Notes: generated by a model not told the origin, from the letters alone. Positions 1 through 9,354 are shown, numbered from the stretch's first letter. The stretch is DNA of 25,770 bases from Candidatus Schekmanbacteria bacterium (GCA_003695725.1 RFHX01000341.1:1-25770), one strand, 5' to 3'. Translations and numbers: made by a program.

Positions 1-2
1 AT

Positions 3-2915
3 GAAGTATTAAGCATTAAAGAAATGCCCACTTCAAAAGAAACTTCTGTTGATAAAAATTCGGGCATTGAATCTAAAACATTTTCATCGATACCTCTTGC
101 TTTTATTAGAAATAGCGGCGAACTCGATAATAGAGTAAAGTATTATGAAAAAGGCATTGGGCATACGACTCTTTTTACGAAAAAAGGGTTTTATATCAAT
201 CTCAGAAAGGTTGGAGAAAACAATCAACAGAAAGTTAAAAGTATTAAGATAGTGCCGCTTGGCAGAAATAAAGATCTTCAAATTAAAACAGTAGGCATTC
301 AAAATGGAACCCTAAATTATCTAATTGGGAATGATCCTTCGAAATGGCGTCGAAATGTAAAGCTTTACAAAAAGGTGATTTACAGCGAAGTCTATGAAGG
401 AGTCAATTTCAAATTTTATGGTAATAACAATCAACTCGAATATGATATTGTAATCAAACCCGGAGCTGACCTGTCAAAGATAAAATTGCGCTATGAAGGA
501 ATAAAAGGGCTTGAAAGGGATGAAGAAGGAAACCTCATAATAGTCCTTTCTGATGGAAATATAATTCAAAGAAAGCCCCATATCTATCAGATAATCAATG
601 ATGAATATATCAATATTGAAGGAGGCTATAAAATTTTTCCGGATAACCGAACCTGCGGCTTTGAAATTGCTTCCTATAATAACGATTATCCACTTGTAAT
701 AGATCCAATATTGAGCTATTCAAGCTATCTTGGCGGAAACAGAAAAGAAATAGGAAATTCTGTGGCAGTTGACGACAATGGCAACCTTTATGTCATAGGC
801 AAAACTGCATCGAGCAATTTCCCTCTTGCCTCGGCATTTCAAACTTCTTTGAAGGAAACAGCCTACGCTCCCCAAACAATAACATCTGACGCTTTCATCA
901 CAAAAGTAGATCCAACAGGAAACACTTTATTATTTTCTACTTATTTTGGTGGAAACAACGATGATTCAGGAAATGATATTGCCATCGACAGCAAAGGCAA
1001 TATCTATATTACAGGACAAACTTTTTCTTCAGATCTTCCTGTCTCAACAACTATTCAAACAGCAAAGAGTGGTTTGTCCGGCGCATCAGGAACTAGTGAT
1101 GCCTTTGTGGCAAAATTGAATTCAACAGGTTCGGCAGTGGAGTATCTTACCTATCTTGGAGGAAGCGAAAACGACTATGCAAATGGAATAGCAATCGATT
1201 CTTCCGGCAATGCCTATATCGCAGGAGTAACTGCTTCAACAGATTTTCCGGTTACATCTGCATTTCAAAGCAGTTCTGCAGGAGGCACTTCGGATGCATT
1301 TGTGGCTAAGATAAATTCTTCCGGAACTTCATTGATTTATTCAACCTATCTTGGTGGTTCTGACACAGATGAAGCAAATGATATTGCAGTAGATTCTTCA
1401 GGGAAAGCAGTCCTGACAGGAGCTACAATTTCATCCGACTTCCCGACAGTTTTACCCCAATGGGGGACAAAATCTGCGCTAAATGACGCCTTTATTACAA
1501 TTCTATCTTCTTCAGGAAATGCATTGGAGTACTCAACTTTTTTTGGAGGTGATGATGACGATATAGGCAATGGGATTGCAGTCAAAGATGATATCATTTA
1601 TTTTGTAGGCACAACCTACTCAGATAACCTTCCTGTACTTACTGATGCCTTGCAGGCAAACTTAGCATCTCCGGGAAGTGGCACTTCAGACATATGTATA
1701 GGAAAGTTTGCACCAACTCCTATGTTTACCACCTATTATGGAGGAAAGGGAGATGATTCAGGAAATGGAATTGCTGTTGGCCCTGATGGAAATATTTATG
1801 TAGTGGGAGATACTGACTCATCGGATTTTCCAATTTATATACCATCACAGAAAAATTTTGGAGGAAATACCGATACAGTTGTAGTAAAAATCAACTCAAC
1901 TGGTGATTCGGTAATATATTCAACATTCTTTGGGGGCAATAAGGTTGATGTAGGCAATGGAATTGCAGTTGACCAAAATGGGAATGCCTATATTACTGGA
2001 TATACTACTACAATCGATGATTTTCCGCTTTCAACTACTCTACAAACCACAAACAATGGTGATTCCGACGCATTCATTGCAAAATTCGACCCTATAGTGA
2101 CGGGCACAATTGAGGTAAGGACAAATCTCGATGAAGCAACTTTTACAATTTCAGGGCCACAAACATTTACTGGTAGCGGCAAACTTTGGACAACGGAGGC
2201 AATTGCAGGAGTTTATACTATAACAATGGGCTCTGTTGATGGCTATAAAACGCCAAATACAAAAAGCAAAACTCTCAATGTTGGTGAAACACTGATTTTC
2301 AGCAAAACCTATGTGCCAACGACAGGTGTAATAACTGTGACAACAAATTTGGATAGCGCTTCATTTACTATTACAGGGCCTGCAACATATACAGGAAGCG
2401 GTAAAGTTTGGAGTCAAAGTGGGGCACCTGAAGGAGAGTATACAATTACTTTTACAGCTGTTGCAGATTATAAAACTCCTGACTCGCAGACCGATACCCT
2501 TGTTGGAGGAGAATCTATCACTTTTGATGCAAAGTACCTTCCAATCAATGCGCCTGATTTGAAGTATAAGAAAATCAAAGCACCAAAATCGGCGAAAAGA
2601 GGGAAAAAGGTCAAGATTATTGCTGTGGTGAAGAATATAGGAAATGAAGACTCAACTTCATCTAAAGTCAAGTTCTATTTGTCAAAGAAAAAATCAAAAT
2701 CCATAGATGCAAAAGCTATTGTAATAGGAAGTAAATCAGTGCCTGCTCTTTCATCAGGAAAGTCGAAAAGCATTACATTGAAAAAGAAGTTGAAGAAAAA
2801 GATAAAGAAAGGCAAATATTATGTAAAGGTTTATTGGGATTCAGAAGATTCAATTTTAGAATCTAATGAGAGCAACAATATTGGAGTATCCAAGAAGAAA
2901 ATGGCTGTTAAGTAA
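3..2915 (+). CDS. SBBP seven-repeat beta-propeller surface protein with C-terminal CARDB domain (5' partial)
   Basis: Probably an exported or cell-surface structural or adhesion protein; no enzymatic motif is seen. The first in-frame ATG is at 24, but the frame stays open to the window edge and no signal peptide follows that ATG, so the true start is probably upstream of the window. Counting from the ATG at 24, residues 1-230 resemble the N-terminal domain that usually precedes SBBP repeats. Residues about 231-690 hold seven SBBP-type repeats, each with a Y-S-T-Y/F-L/F-G-G opening followed about 12 residues later by GNxIAVDxxGNxYxxG and ending in DFP. Seven repeats would close a seven-bladed propeller. 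Residues about 692-767 and 768-843 are two tandem PEGA-like beta domains (TNLDxAxFTIxGP). Residues about 845-963 are a CARDB-like domain (VKNIGN ... SNESNN) rich in lysine. Family membership is clear; the role is inferred. A strong terminator follows the stop. Confidence 0.85.
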   Translation, partial: EVLSIKEMPTSKETSVDKNSGIESKTFSSIPLAFIRNSGELDNRVKYYEKGIGHTTLFTKKGFYINLRKVGENNQQKVKSIKIVPLGRNKDLQIKTVGIQNGTLNYLIGNDPSKWRRNVKLYKKVIYSEVYEGVNFKFYGNNNQLEYDIVIKPGADLSKIKLRYEGIKGLERDEEGNLIIVLSDGNIIQRKPHIYQIINDEYINIEGGYKIFPDNRTCGFEIASYNNDYPLVIDPILSYSSYLGGNRKEIGNSVAVDDNGNLYVIGKTASSNFPLASAFQTSLKETAYAPQTITSDAFITKVDPTGNTLLFSTYFGGNNDDSGNDIAIDSKGNIYITGQTFSSDLPVSTTIQTAKSGLSGASGTSDAFVAKLNSTGSAVEYLTYLGGSENDYANGIAIDSSGNAYIAGVTASTDFPVTSAFQSSSAGGTSDAFVAKINSSGTSLIYSTYLGGSDTDEANDIAVDSSGKAVLTGATISSDFPTVLPQWGTKSALNDAFITILSSSGNALEYSTFFGGDDDDIGNGIAVKDDIIYFVGTTYSDNLPVLTDALQANLASPGSGTSDICIGKFAPTPMFTTYYGGKGDDSGNGIAVGPDGNIYVVGDTDSSDFPIYIPSQKNFGGNTDTVVVKINSTGDSVIYSTFFGGNKVDVGNGIAVDQNGNAYITGYTTTIDDFPLSTTLQTTNNGDSDAFIAKFDPIVTGTIEVRTNLDEATFTISGPQTFTGSGKLWTTEAIAGVYTITMGSVDGYKTPNTKSKTLNVGETLIFSKTYVPTTGVITVTTNLDSASFTITGPATYTGSGKVWSQSGAPEGEYTITFTAVADYKTPDSQTDTLVGGESITFDAKYLPINAPDLKYKKIKAPKSAKRGKKVKIIAVVKNIGNEDSTSSKVKFYLSKKKSKSIDAKAIVIGSKSVPALSSGKSKSITLKKKLKKKIKKGKYYVKVYWDSEDSILESNESNNIGVSKKKMAVK

Positions 2916-2951
2916 AAAAAGGTAAAACAAACAATTTTTAAAAAAATTTTT

Positions 2952-2985
2952 GCCCTTTAAGGATTTTCCTTGAAGGGCTTTTTTT
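2952..2985 (+). terminator. Rho-independent terminator of the SBBP gene
   Basis: An 11-bp stem (2952-2962 paired with 2968-2978, GCCCTTTAAGG with CCTTGAAGGGC, one T-G pair) and a 5-nt loop are followed by a run of seven T. It lies 37 nt after the stop codon of the SBBP gene. Confidence 0.9.
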
Positions 2986-3096
2986 CTCGTCATCAGATAA
3001 AGAATTTCATTCTAATTTTCTATGACCCTTTTCTCATATCGAAGAGTATAAAAAAGTTTTCGAAGACTATCAGAAAGAGAAGAATTGAACATCTTT

Positions 3097-3120
3097 CTTG
3101 AAAAAAAACCTTTTTTCAAG
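3097..3120. repeat. Perfect 10-bp inverted repeat upstream of the radical SAM gene
   Basis: CTTGAAAAAA at 3097-3106 is repeated in inverted orientation at 3111-3120 around a 4-nt AACC spacer. No T-run follows on either strand, so a standard terminator is unlikely. It lies 67 nt before the start codon of the radical SAM gene and could be an operator or a leader hairpin. The rest of the 2986-3186 gap is AT-rich, and I see no convincing promoter there. Confidence 0.5.
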
Positions 3121-3186
3121 TAGATAGCATTGGACAGTAAAGAGAGTAAAATAACATTCAATTAATTTATATATAGAGGAATAAGC

Positions 3187-4143
3187 TTGGCAAAAGGATA
3201 TTATTTGCCAGATGAGGAAAATATTTTATCCCGTCAGTGGCTAAAAATTGTCAAGAAGTATGAACCATTACCTGAGTTTCCAAAAATAGTCCAGATACAG
3301 ACAAAGTCTGGATGCAATGCGAATTGTGCATTTTGTCCCAATTATAAAACAATCAATAAACTATCCCACGGGACTATGGATATGGAGCTTTTCAAAAAAA
3401 TAATAGATGAGTGTGTAAGATATCCGATGAAAAGAATCAGTCCATATCTTATGAATGAGCCATTGGCAGATAAGGATATCTGTGAAAAGATTGCATATAT
3501 TACGAAGGTCAAAAAGGAACCTACTTATACAAAGATAAACACGAATGCTACTTTTCTTGATGAAGAGATGGCTCGAAAAATCCTCGATTCAGGCCTTGAC
3601 CGAATTAGTATAAGTTTTCACGGGATTACGAAAGAAACATATGAGAAAAGTATGAAGGGGCTTAATTTTGAGAAAAATTTGAGAAATGTAGAAAGGTTTG
3701 TAGAATTGAAAAACAAAGGTAACTATAAAAAACCACGAATTAGAATTACAATGGTGCATACAAATCTAAATGACAAGGAGCTTGATAAGATTCGGGAGTT
3801 TTGGAGAAATAGAGGCTTGAAGATAAATGTCCATGCCCTTGAAAACAGGACAAGCAACGCAGTTGAGAGAAACAGCTTGAATATAAAGAAGTGGAAAAGA
3901 TTATCAAAATGTGTGCGTTTGATGGAGCAGGCATATATTCTTTATAATGGAGATGTTCTTTTATGCTGTGTTGATTGGGAAAGAAGCACAGTACTTGGAA
4001 ATTTAAAGAAGCATTCTCTGTATGAAGTCTGGAATAGTGAAAAATATATGAAGATACGAAGAGCTTACTATAGAAATAAAACGGAAGGAATTCTTTGCGG
4101 CAAATGCCTAATTCAGGATGAAGAAGATTTTGTGATGAGTTAG
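3187..4143 (+). CDS. Radical SAM protein with SPASM-like C-terminal cysteines
   Basis: A 318-residue radical SAM enzyme. The [4Fe-4S]-SAM cluster motif is C43-x3-C47-x2-C50 (SGCNANCAFCPN), close to the N-terminus as usual. The C-terminal part has CC at 260-261 followed by LGNLKKHSLYEVWNS and a CGKC at 304-307. This is the pattern of a SPASM/twitch-type auxiliary cluster, seen in enzymes that modify peptides, sugars or cofactors; the substrate cannot be told. The start is a TTG at 3187 supported by an AGAGGA ribosome binding site at 3175-3180, six bases upstream. It stands alone on the plus strand and converges on the glycosylation operon with only 15 nt between stop codons, so it need not belong to the flagellar system. 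Confidence 0.85.
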   Translation: MAKGYYLPDEENILSRQWLKIVKKYEPLPEFPKIVQIQTKSGCNANCAFCPNYKTINKLSHGTMDMELFKKIIDECVRYPMKRISPYLMNEPLADKDICEKIAYITKVKKEPTYTKINTNATFLDEEMARKILDSGLDRISISFHGITKETYEKSMKGLNFEKNLRNVERFVELKNKGNYKKPRIRITMVHTNLNDKELDKIREFWRNRGLKINVHALENRTSNAVERNSLNIKKWKRLSKCVRLMEQAYILYNGDVLLCCVDWERSTVLGNLKKHSLYEVWNSEKYMKIRRAYYRNKTEGILCGKCLIQDEEDFVMS

Positions 4144-4158
4144 GCAAGATTTGGATTT

Positions 4159-7100
4159 TCATCTAAATGCCGCTAACGGGGAAGAATTCTTTTGTACAAA
4201 TTTTTTTCTCATTTCGATTTCTTCTCTAAGAAGTTTAATATTATTCTGCTGAACTTTTAAGATTTCAGGATTGTTTCTCACAAGATAGTTGTATTTATCA
4301 TAAAGTTTCATCAGAGTATCGAGATACCTTTCTCTTTCTGCTGTACGGCTATTTGAGTTGTCTGCCCGTATTCTGTATTCAGCCGTTGCCTCATTGAGAT
4401 GAAAAAATGCATTATCAAGCGCCAATCTGATGAGCATATCCCAATCTTCGTGCACATCAAAACTTTCATCGAATAGCCCCGCATCTTCTACTGCTTCCTT
4501 TTCTGCCATAAGGGTTATAATTGGGATATAATTTTTCATAAGTAAAAGCGATGGATCAAAATCATTTGTTTTGTATATTTCCTTAACAACTTTCTTTTCT
4601 TCATTATTTAGAAGAAGCTCTTTTACACAATAACAATTGCTGTATGCAACTTTTACATTATTTTTTTGTATTGCGTCGTATAGTTTGTTGAGGTGAGAGG
4701 GATAGAAAATATCATCGTCATCGAGAAATGCTAAATGTTTTCCTCTTGCAATTTTTATGGCGCTGTTCCATGCTGCGCTTCTTCCAAGATTTGTTCCGTG
4801 ATTTACCAATGATATTTTTAGTTTATTCTTATAGTTTGCCGCAATCTCTGTCACATCTGCTCCACCATCGTTTACCAATACTACTTCAAAATCTTTGAAT
4901 TCCTGCTGCACAAGACTTTCCAAGCATTCCTTCAACAAATTAGGCCTATTATAGGTTCTTACAAGAACTGAAACTTTAGGGAATGGTCTCTTATTGTCCG
5001 ACAAAATAGGCAAAGTGAGAATTCTTGAAAATTTCCTTCGATATTTCGTAGAATCATCTCTACCCTTTTTAATCTTGTAGCGGTAAAGTTCTACAAGAGT
5101 TTTTTTGATATGATTTTTTTCTTCCTTACTGAATTTTTCTTCAGCTTTTTCTAAAATATCAATAGCATCATCATAGAGAGAAGAGTTTATTAATAGAGAT
5201 GCGCCTCGCAATAACAACCTTATGTCCTTTGGATTTTTGGTAAAGGCAAGGGTTAAAAACTCGATTACATTTGTAAGATGTCCTAACTTCAAGGCGTCGA
5301 TGCTTTTGAAAGGCGAAGGTGTTTCTCCTGTTTTTCTCCTAAGAAAAAGGATGATATTTTTGATTTCTTTTGTGCATAGCCGGTATGCCCTGATCGTTTT
5401 ACAGATTTTTAATGTCGTTTTACATTCCTGTAAGCATTCATTGTACTTTTTATTTCTATAAAGAAATTTTATGTAAGCAATGCGAAGTTCTATGTTGAGA
5501 GGCAGAAGGTTAAGGGCTTTCTTGTATGTCCTCTCTGCAAACTCGATATCTTCTAAAATATCAGCCAATTCTGCAAGCTCTTTTAAAATCATTCCGCGCT
5601 CACAATTTTTGGAAATAGATTTTTGCCAACATTCATAAGCTTCATACACTTTTCCTTCACTTAGAAGTATTTTGCCAATAAAATACCAGCAAGTAGATAT
5701 ATATAGGTTGTTTGCGGCAAGAAGTCCTCTTTGTGATTTGTTTTCAGAGATCGTGATTAAACAATCATTCAAGATTTTTTTGAAATCTTGAGGTTTTTTG
5801 TGGTGCTCAAAGTGATATAGGCACCACGGATCTAAGTTTTCCGCTCTTTCAGACATTTTACCAATAGCAAGTCTGAAATTCTTTTCTGCCTTTCTGGTTT
5901 CATTGATGGTGAAATAGATAAAAGCTAAATTGAAATATGCCATTGCATAGTCAGGAAATCTTTTTATTGCGCGTTGAAGAATCGCAATCGCATCAGATAG
6001 ATTTTTGTCTTTGTTGAAGTTTTCACTCGTTTTGAAAGCTATTGAAGATTTTACTACAGCCAAGTCGGTTAAGATCTTTGGGGATTCCTGAATGGCTGCC
6101 GCTTTTTCTAAAAGTTCTGCAGATTTGAAAAGATATGAAATATTTCGCGGAATAAAGGTTTCATAAAAATTGTAATAATATGTTTCGGCTTGTCTAATGA
6201 GCTTCTCGGTTTCCGGCAGTTCTTTGAACTGTCTTTTTGTTTTTGAAATAATATCAAGTTTTTCTTCAATAAAGTCTATCAGTTCTTTAAAACGATATCT
6301 GCTTTCAAACTCTCTGTTTACGCGATTAAAACATTTTTTGACTGTTCCCTTACGCAGATTTTCATCATTGAGAAACTTGTCGATTACTTTTTCAAAATCG
6401 CTGTCATCGAACTTTGCATATTCATCGTCATTGAAATATTTTGCTGTTTCTTTCCCTGAATCGAGAACCAATGCACCTTGAGCGACAGCATCGGTAAATC
6501 TAAGTTGAAGCTCTCCTCTTCTGTGGAATGTAAAGACAAGTTTTGATTTTCTCAGGATTTCAAGATATTCTTCAATACTCGAGCCGGGATAATTGATATA
6601 GATGTTATACTTGTCCGATAATTCACAGAGGCGCATCAACCATTTTGATCTATCTAGATGGCTTACATCGTTTATTGAGCCGGTGAAAGAAATATCAAAC
6701 TCTCTCTTTCCAATGGAGTCGATATCTTTGTGAATATGTTCCTTTAGGACGCCAAAATAATGGAAGGGATAAACATTTTTTGCCCCCAGAGATTCAACAG
6801 ATTTTCTTGAATCTTCTCCGAGCACTATCGTCATATCGAATATATCCGCACATGTTTTTGCAATGGCAAGCCTGTAATCCCAATCTGCAGTTATGTTGAT
6901 TATAGGAAAGGGCGCATTTTCTATACCCGGTGGAATAAATAGCCAGTCGATATGGGTACATATGCAGATATCGGGCATCCATCCCTTTGGGAGACGTGAA
7001 ATAATTGTTTCAAATGTATCTTCAGGAGCGCATTTTATATCAACGCCGTCGGCATAACCAAAGGTTATGACTTCATGCCCAAAAAAATTTTTTGTTACAT

Positions 7101-7173
7101 AAGCATCAGGCCAACTTTGAGGCAGTGAAGCCGCTGTAACGGTTTTTCCGAGTCCGAGCAGCAATATTTTCAT
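4159..7173 (-). CDS. CgeB-like glycosyltransferase - TPR - GT2 glycosyltransferase fusion
   Basis: A 1004-residue protein with two glycosyltransferase units joined by helical repeats. Residues 1-310 resemble the CgeB/DUF3880 GT-B group (MKILLLG start, DISFTGS motif, FTFHRRGELQLRFTDAVAQG near the nucleotide-sugar site). Residues about 320-700 are TPR-like helices (e.g. DYAMAYFNLAFIYF). Residues about 730-960 are a GT2 GT-A domain: PKVSVLVRTYNRP, VVLVNDGG, the DxD-type FLDDDD near 818 and HEDWDMLIRL near 910. I place the start at 7173 because GAGGA lies 8 nt upstream; an in-frame ATG at 7188 would add five residues and lose that spacing. The 5' end overlaps the preceding radical SAM gene by 68 nt in another frame. 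It is last in the sigma-54 operon starting near 9328 and probably adds sugars to the flagellin glycan. Confidence 0.85.
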   Translation of the reverse strand: MKILLLGLGKTVTAASLPQSWPDAYVTKNFFGHEVITFGYADGVDIKCAPEDTFETIISRLPKGWMPDICICTHIDWLFIPPGIENAPFPIINITADWDYRLAIAKTCADIFDMTIVLGEDSRKSVESLGAKNVYPFHYFGVLKEHIHKDIDSIGKREFDISFTGSINDVSHLDRSKWLMRLCELSDKYNIYINYPGSSIEEYLEILRKSKLVFTFHRRGELQLRFTDAVAQGALVLDSGKETAKYFNDDEYAKFDDSDFEKVIDKFLNDENLRKGTVKKCFNRVNREFESRYRFKELIDFIEEKLDIISKTKRQFKELPETEKLIRQAETYYYNFYETFIPRNISYLFKSAELLEKAAAIQESPKILTDLAVVKSSIAFKTSENFNKDKNLSDAIAILQRAIKRFPDYAMAYFNLAFIYFTINETRKAEKNFRLAIGKMSERAENLDPWCLYHFEHHKKPQDFKKILNDCLITISENKSQRGLLAANNLYISTCWYFIGKILLSEGKVYEAYECWQKSISKNCERGMILKELAELADILEDIEFAERTYKKALNLLPLNIELRIAYIKFLYRNKKYNECLQECKTTLKICKTIRAYRLCTKEIKNIILFLRRKTGETPSPFKSIDALKLGHLTNVIEFLTLAFTKNPKDIRLLLRGASLLINSSLYDDAIDILEKAEEKFSKEEKNHIKKTLVELYRYKIKKGRDDSTKYRRKFSRILTLPILSDNKRPFPKVSVLVRTYNRPNLLKECLESLVQQEFKDFEVVLVNDGGADVTEIAANYKNKLKISLVNHGTNLGRSAAWNSAIKIARGKHLAFLDDDDIFYPSHLNKLYDAIQKNNVKVAYSNCYCVKELLLNNEEKKVVKEIYKTNDFDPSLLLMKNYIPIITLMAEKEAVEDAGLFDESFDVHEDWDMLIRLALDNAFFHLNEATAEYRIRADNSNSRTAERERYLDTLMKLYDKYNYLVRNNPEILKVQQNNIKLLREEIEMRKKFVQKNSSPLAAFR

Positions 7174-8464
7174 ATTTCCATTCCTCATTTCTTAGATAGG
7201 TTATCATTTCAGACCTTAATCTCATTAGCTCAAAGGTGTTACGATTCTTGGCGACGAATCCTTTATCTATGTCGTCAGGTTCCCAATAAAACCAATAGTT
7301 TTCAAGATCTTCCTTGTCGATTGTAACTCCATATTTTTCAGGATTATTCCAAACATCAGTTCCCGGAAGAGGAATGAATGTTGACATATGCACTTTATCA
7401 GGTTGTGTTTCTTCGAGAAATGCTTTTGTTTCTTCCACTGTCTTTCTGTTTTCTCCGGGAAAGCCAAAAAGGATAAAAACCTTTGTCCTGATTCCGGCAT
7501 TCTTTATTTCCCTAATGGCATTTCTATAATGATCAAGCGTTTCTCCTTTATTCATTCTTTTTAGAAGTTCTTCTGAACCTGTTTCAACACCTATCAGAAG
7601 TTCTTCGCATCCGCTTTTCTTCATCATTCTTAATGTTTCCCTATCTACACGGTCAGCGCGGCTTATGGCGATGTAGGTAATATTTAAAGGCATAAGTTTT
7701 TTGGAAATTTCCATTACCCTTTTCGAATCAAGAGTATAAGTGTCATCCATAAAACGCAAATGGTGAATGTCATAGGTTTCTTTTATATGCCTGACTTCGT
7801 CAGCAACATTTTGAGCCGATCTTGGCCTGTAGATTCTTTTCCAGTGGTTTGTGTCGCAATAAGCGCATTTATAGGGACAACCACGGCTTGTTATTATGGA
7901 GGTTGTATCGACACCTTTCTCACCGTGAACTCCTGATTTGCTCTTTAAAATATTGATTGGAACAAGATGCCTTGCTGGAAATGGAAGAATATCGAGATTC
8001 TTTATGAAAGGGCGTGGTGCATTGATGCATATCTCTTTACCTCTTCTGTATGCAATTCCCCTTATTTCATCCAAAGGGACTCCTTTGGCTATATCGAGCA
8101 TTGTCATTTCGCCTTCACCTATAACTGCAATGTCGATTAAGTTTTCGTCAAGAACCCTTAAAAAATATGAGCTTGCACACGCACCTCCTCCTACTACCAG
8201 AGCATTGCGTCCCTTCTCTTTTTTTATCCTTTCAGCAATTTTGAAGGATTCTTTGAGAACTGCTATGCTGTGTATCGATATTCCATAAATTTCGGCATCA
8301 GGGATCTCTTTTTCTGCATCTTCACAGAAGTTTACATAAGAAACATCAAATCCATATTCTTCAAGGGAAGCCGCTATATATAAAAGTCCTATTGGGGGAT
8401 AAGCAAGTTTGTCCTGCAACCCAGGAGCATCAGGATTGATCAAACAAATTCTGTATTTAGACAT
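7106..8464 (-). CDS. B12-binding-domain radical SAM enzyme
   Basis: A 452-residue enzyme. Residues 1-140 form a cobalamin-binding-like Rossmann domain with the YPPIGLLYIAA signature at 22-32, GGG at 92-94 and GEGEM at 116-120. Residues about 188-420 form the radical SAM barrel with C196-x3-C200-x2-C203 (SRGCPYKCAYC) and a GVETGSEELL motif. The classical DxHxxG cobalamin ligand is not visible (EIYGISIHS stands near that position), as in BchE-like members, so cobalamin may bind without a histidine ligand or not at all. Its start immediately follows the epimerase stop (TGAATG), with a strong GGAGG site inside the epimerase end. Members of this superfamily often methylate or rearrange unactivated carbons; a role in modifying a sugar of the flagellin glycan is inferred only from the operon. 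Confidence 0.85.
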   Translation of the reverse strand: MSKYRICLINPDAPGLQDKLAYPPIGLLYIAASLEEYGFDVSYVNFCEDAEKEIPDAEIYGISIHSIAVLKESFKIAERIKKEKGRNALVVGGGACASSYFLRVLDENLIDIAVIGEGEMTMLDIAKGVPLDEIRGIAYRRGKEICINAPRPFIKNLDILPFPARHLVPINILKSKSGVHGEKGVDTTSIITSRGCPYKCAYCDTNHWKRIYRPRSAQNVADEVRHIKETYDIHHLRFMDDTYTLDSKRVMEISKKLMPLNITYIAISRADRVDRETLRMMKKSGCEELLIGVETGSEELLKRMNKGETLDHYRNAIREIKNAGIRTKVFILFGFPGENRKTVEETKAFLEETQPDKVHMSTFIPLPGTDVWNNPEKYGVTIDKEDLENYWFYWEPDDIDKGFVAKNRNTFELMRLRSEMITYLRNEEWKYENIAARTRKNRYSGFTASKLA

Positions 8465-9295
8465 TCATTTCCTCCTTTCAAAGTATTCGATTGTTTTTTT
8501 CAGTCCTTCTTCAAGGGAATGTTCTTCCTTCCATCCAAGACTTTTGATTCGTTCATTATTGAAACAAAGTTTTACTTTAGTTCCTGACCAGCTTATAGGA
8601 AGTTTTTTATTGAATAGGCGGGAAAGTATTTCATAAACTTCAGACAGCTTTACGCTTTTGCCATGGCTTACATTGAGAGTTTCTTTGCTCCACTGCATCG
8701 ACATAGCAAAAGCATTTGCGACATCTCCGATATAAATGAAATCGAATTCAGACTCTATGTCATGGAATAACTTGATTGGTTCATCTTTAAGGAATCCTGA
8801 TACCATATCGAAGATAGGATTTTTGTACATATGAGGTCCATAAAGACCGCTGGGCCTCAATATGACATAATCAATTTTATGCGTATAATGATACTGCTTT
8901 ACATAAAATTCACCGGCAAGCTTGCTTACGCCGTAAGGTCCCGATACATCGGTGCTGTCTAAGGGATCGTCCTCTTTTGCGCCATATAAGTTTCTATAAA
9001 CAAGGACAGTCGATGCATAGATAATCTTTGGTATTTTTGCTTTAACTGCTGCATCGAGAATATGAAGAGTTCCAAGGGCGTTTATCCTGAAATCCTCAAT
9101 CATCTCTTTTCTTGCAAGATATACCTTGGGGTTTGCGGCAAGATGAAAAAGAATATCGGCGGGGGGAAGGGCAACAGGTTTTCTTATATCAATATCCTTG
9201 CTGCTTAGGGGGGTTACTTCATGGCCTGAATTTTGCAGTAGTGGGACAAGGTTTTTGCCTACAAAACCTGTTGCCCCCGTTATTATTATTTTCAT
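8465..9295 (-). CDS. NAD-dependent sugar epimerase/dehydratase (extended SDR)
   Basis: A 276-residue extended short-chain dehydrogenase of the kind that acts on nucleotide sugars. Visible features are the NAD-binding GATGFVG at 7-13, HLAA at 51-54, the catalytic S95/T96 and the Y121-x3-K125 pair in GPYGVSK. The reaction (4-epimerase, 4,6-dehydratase or reductase) cannot be fixed from the sequence. The start at 9295 puts the glycine motif at the N-terminus as usual. An in-frame ATG at 9355 is rejected because it lies upstream of the sigma-54 promoter at 9339-9354. It is the first gene of the second glycosylation operon and probably prepares a nucleotide-sugar donor for the GT2/CgeB-like transferase two genes on. 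Confidence 0.88.
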   Translation of the reverse strand: MKIIITGATGFVGKNLVPLLQNSGHEVTPLSSKDIDIRKPVALPPADILFHLAANPKVYLARKEMIEDFRINALGTLHILDAAVKAKIPKIIYASTVLVYRNLYGAKEDDPLDSTDVSGPYGVSKLAGEFYVKQYHYTHKIDYVILRPSGLYGPHMYKNPIFDMVSGFLKDEPIKLFHDIESEFDFIYIGDVANAFAMSMQWSKETLNVSHGKSVKLSEVYEILSRLFNKKLPISWSGTKVKLCFNNERIKSLGWKEEHSLEEGLKKTIEYFERRK

Positions 9296-9338
9296 AGATT
9301 TAATGATTCCTTTTTTAAAAAGATTTGCTTTTTTGATA

Positions 9339-9354
9339 TGCAAATCGCTTGCCA
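9339..9354 (-). promoter_or_regulatory. Sigma-54 (-24/-12) promoter for the epimerase operon
   Basis: On the minus strand the bases read TGGCAAGCGATTTGCA. This matches the RpoN consensus TGGCAc/gN5TTGCa, with GG and GC at the required 12-nt offset. The predicted transcription start is near 9328, about 33 nt before the epimerase ATG. It closely resembles the site at 20521-20536. No activator site was identified. Confidence 0.8.

Noticed and set aside
3130-3158. Sigma-70 type promoter before the radical SAM gene (TTGGAC ... AACATT)
   Set aside because: The -10 element is poor and similar matches are expected by chance in such AT-rich DNA.
3746-4162. 138-residue minus-strand open frame opposite the radical SAM gene
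   Set aside because: Composition is that of an antisense shadow, and the plus-strand frame has clear radical SAM motifs.
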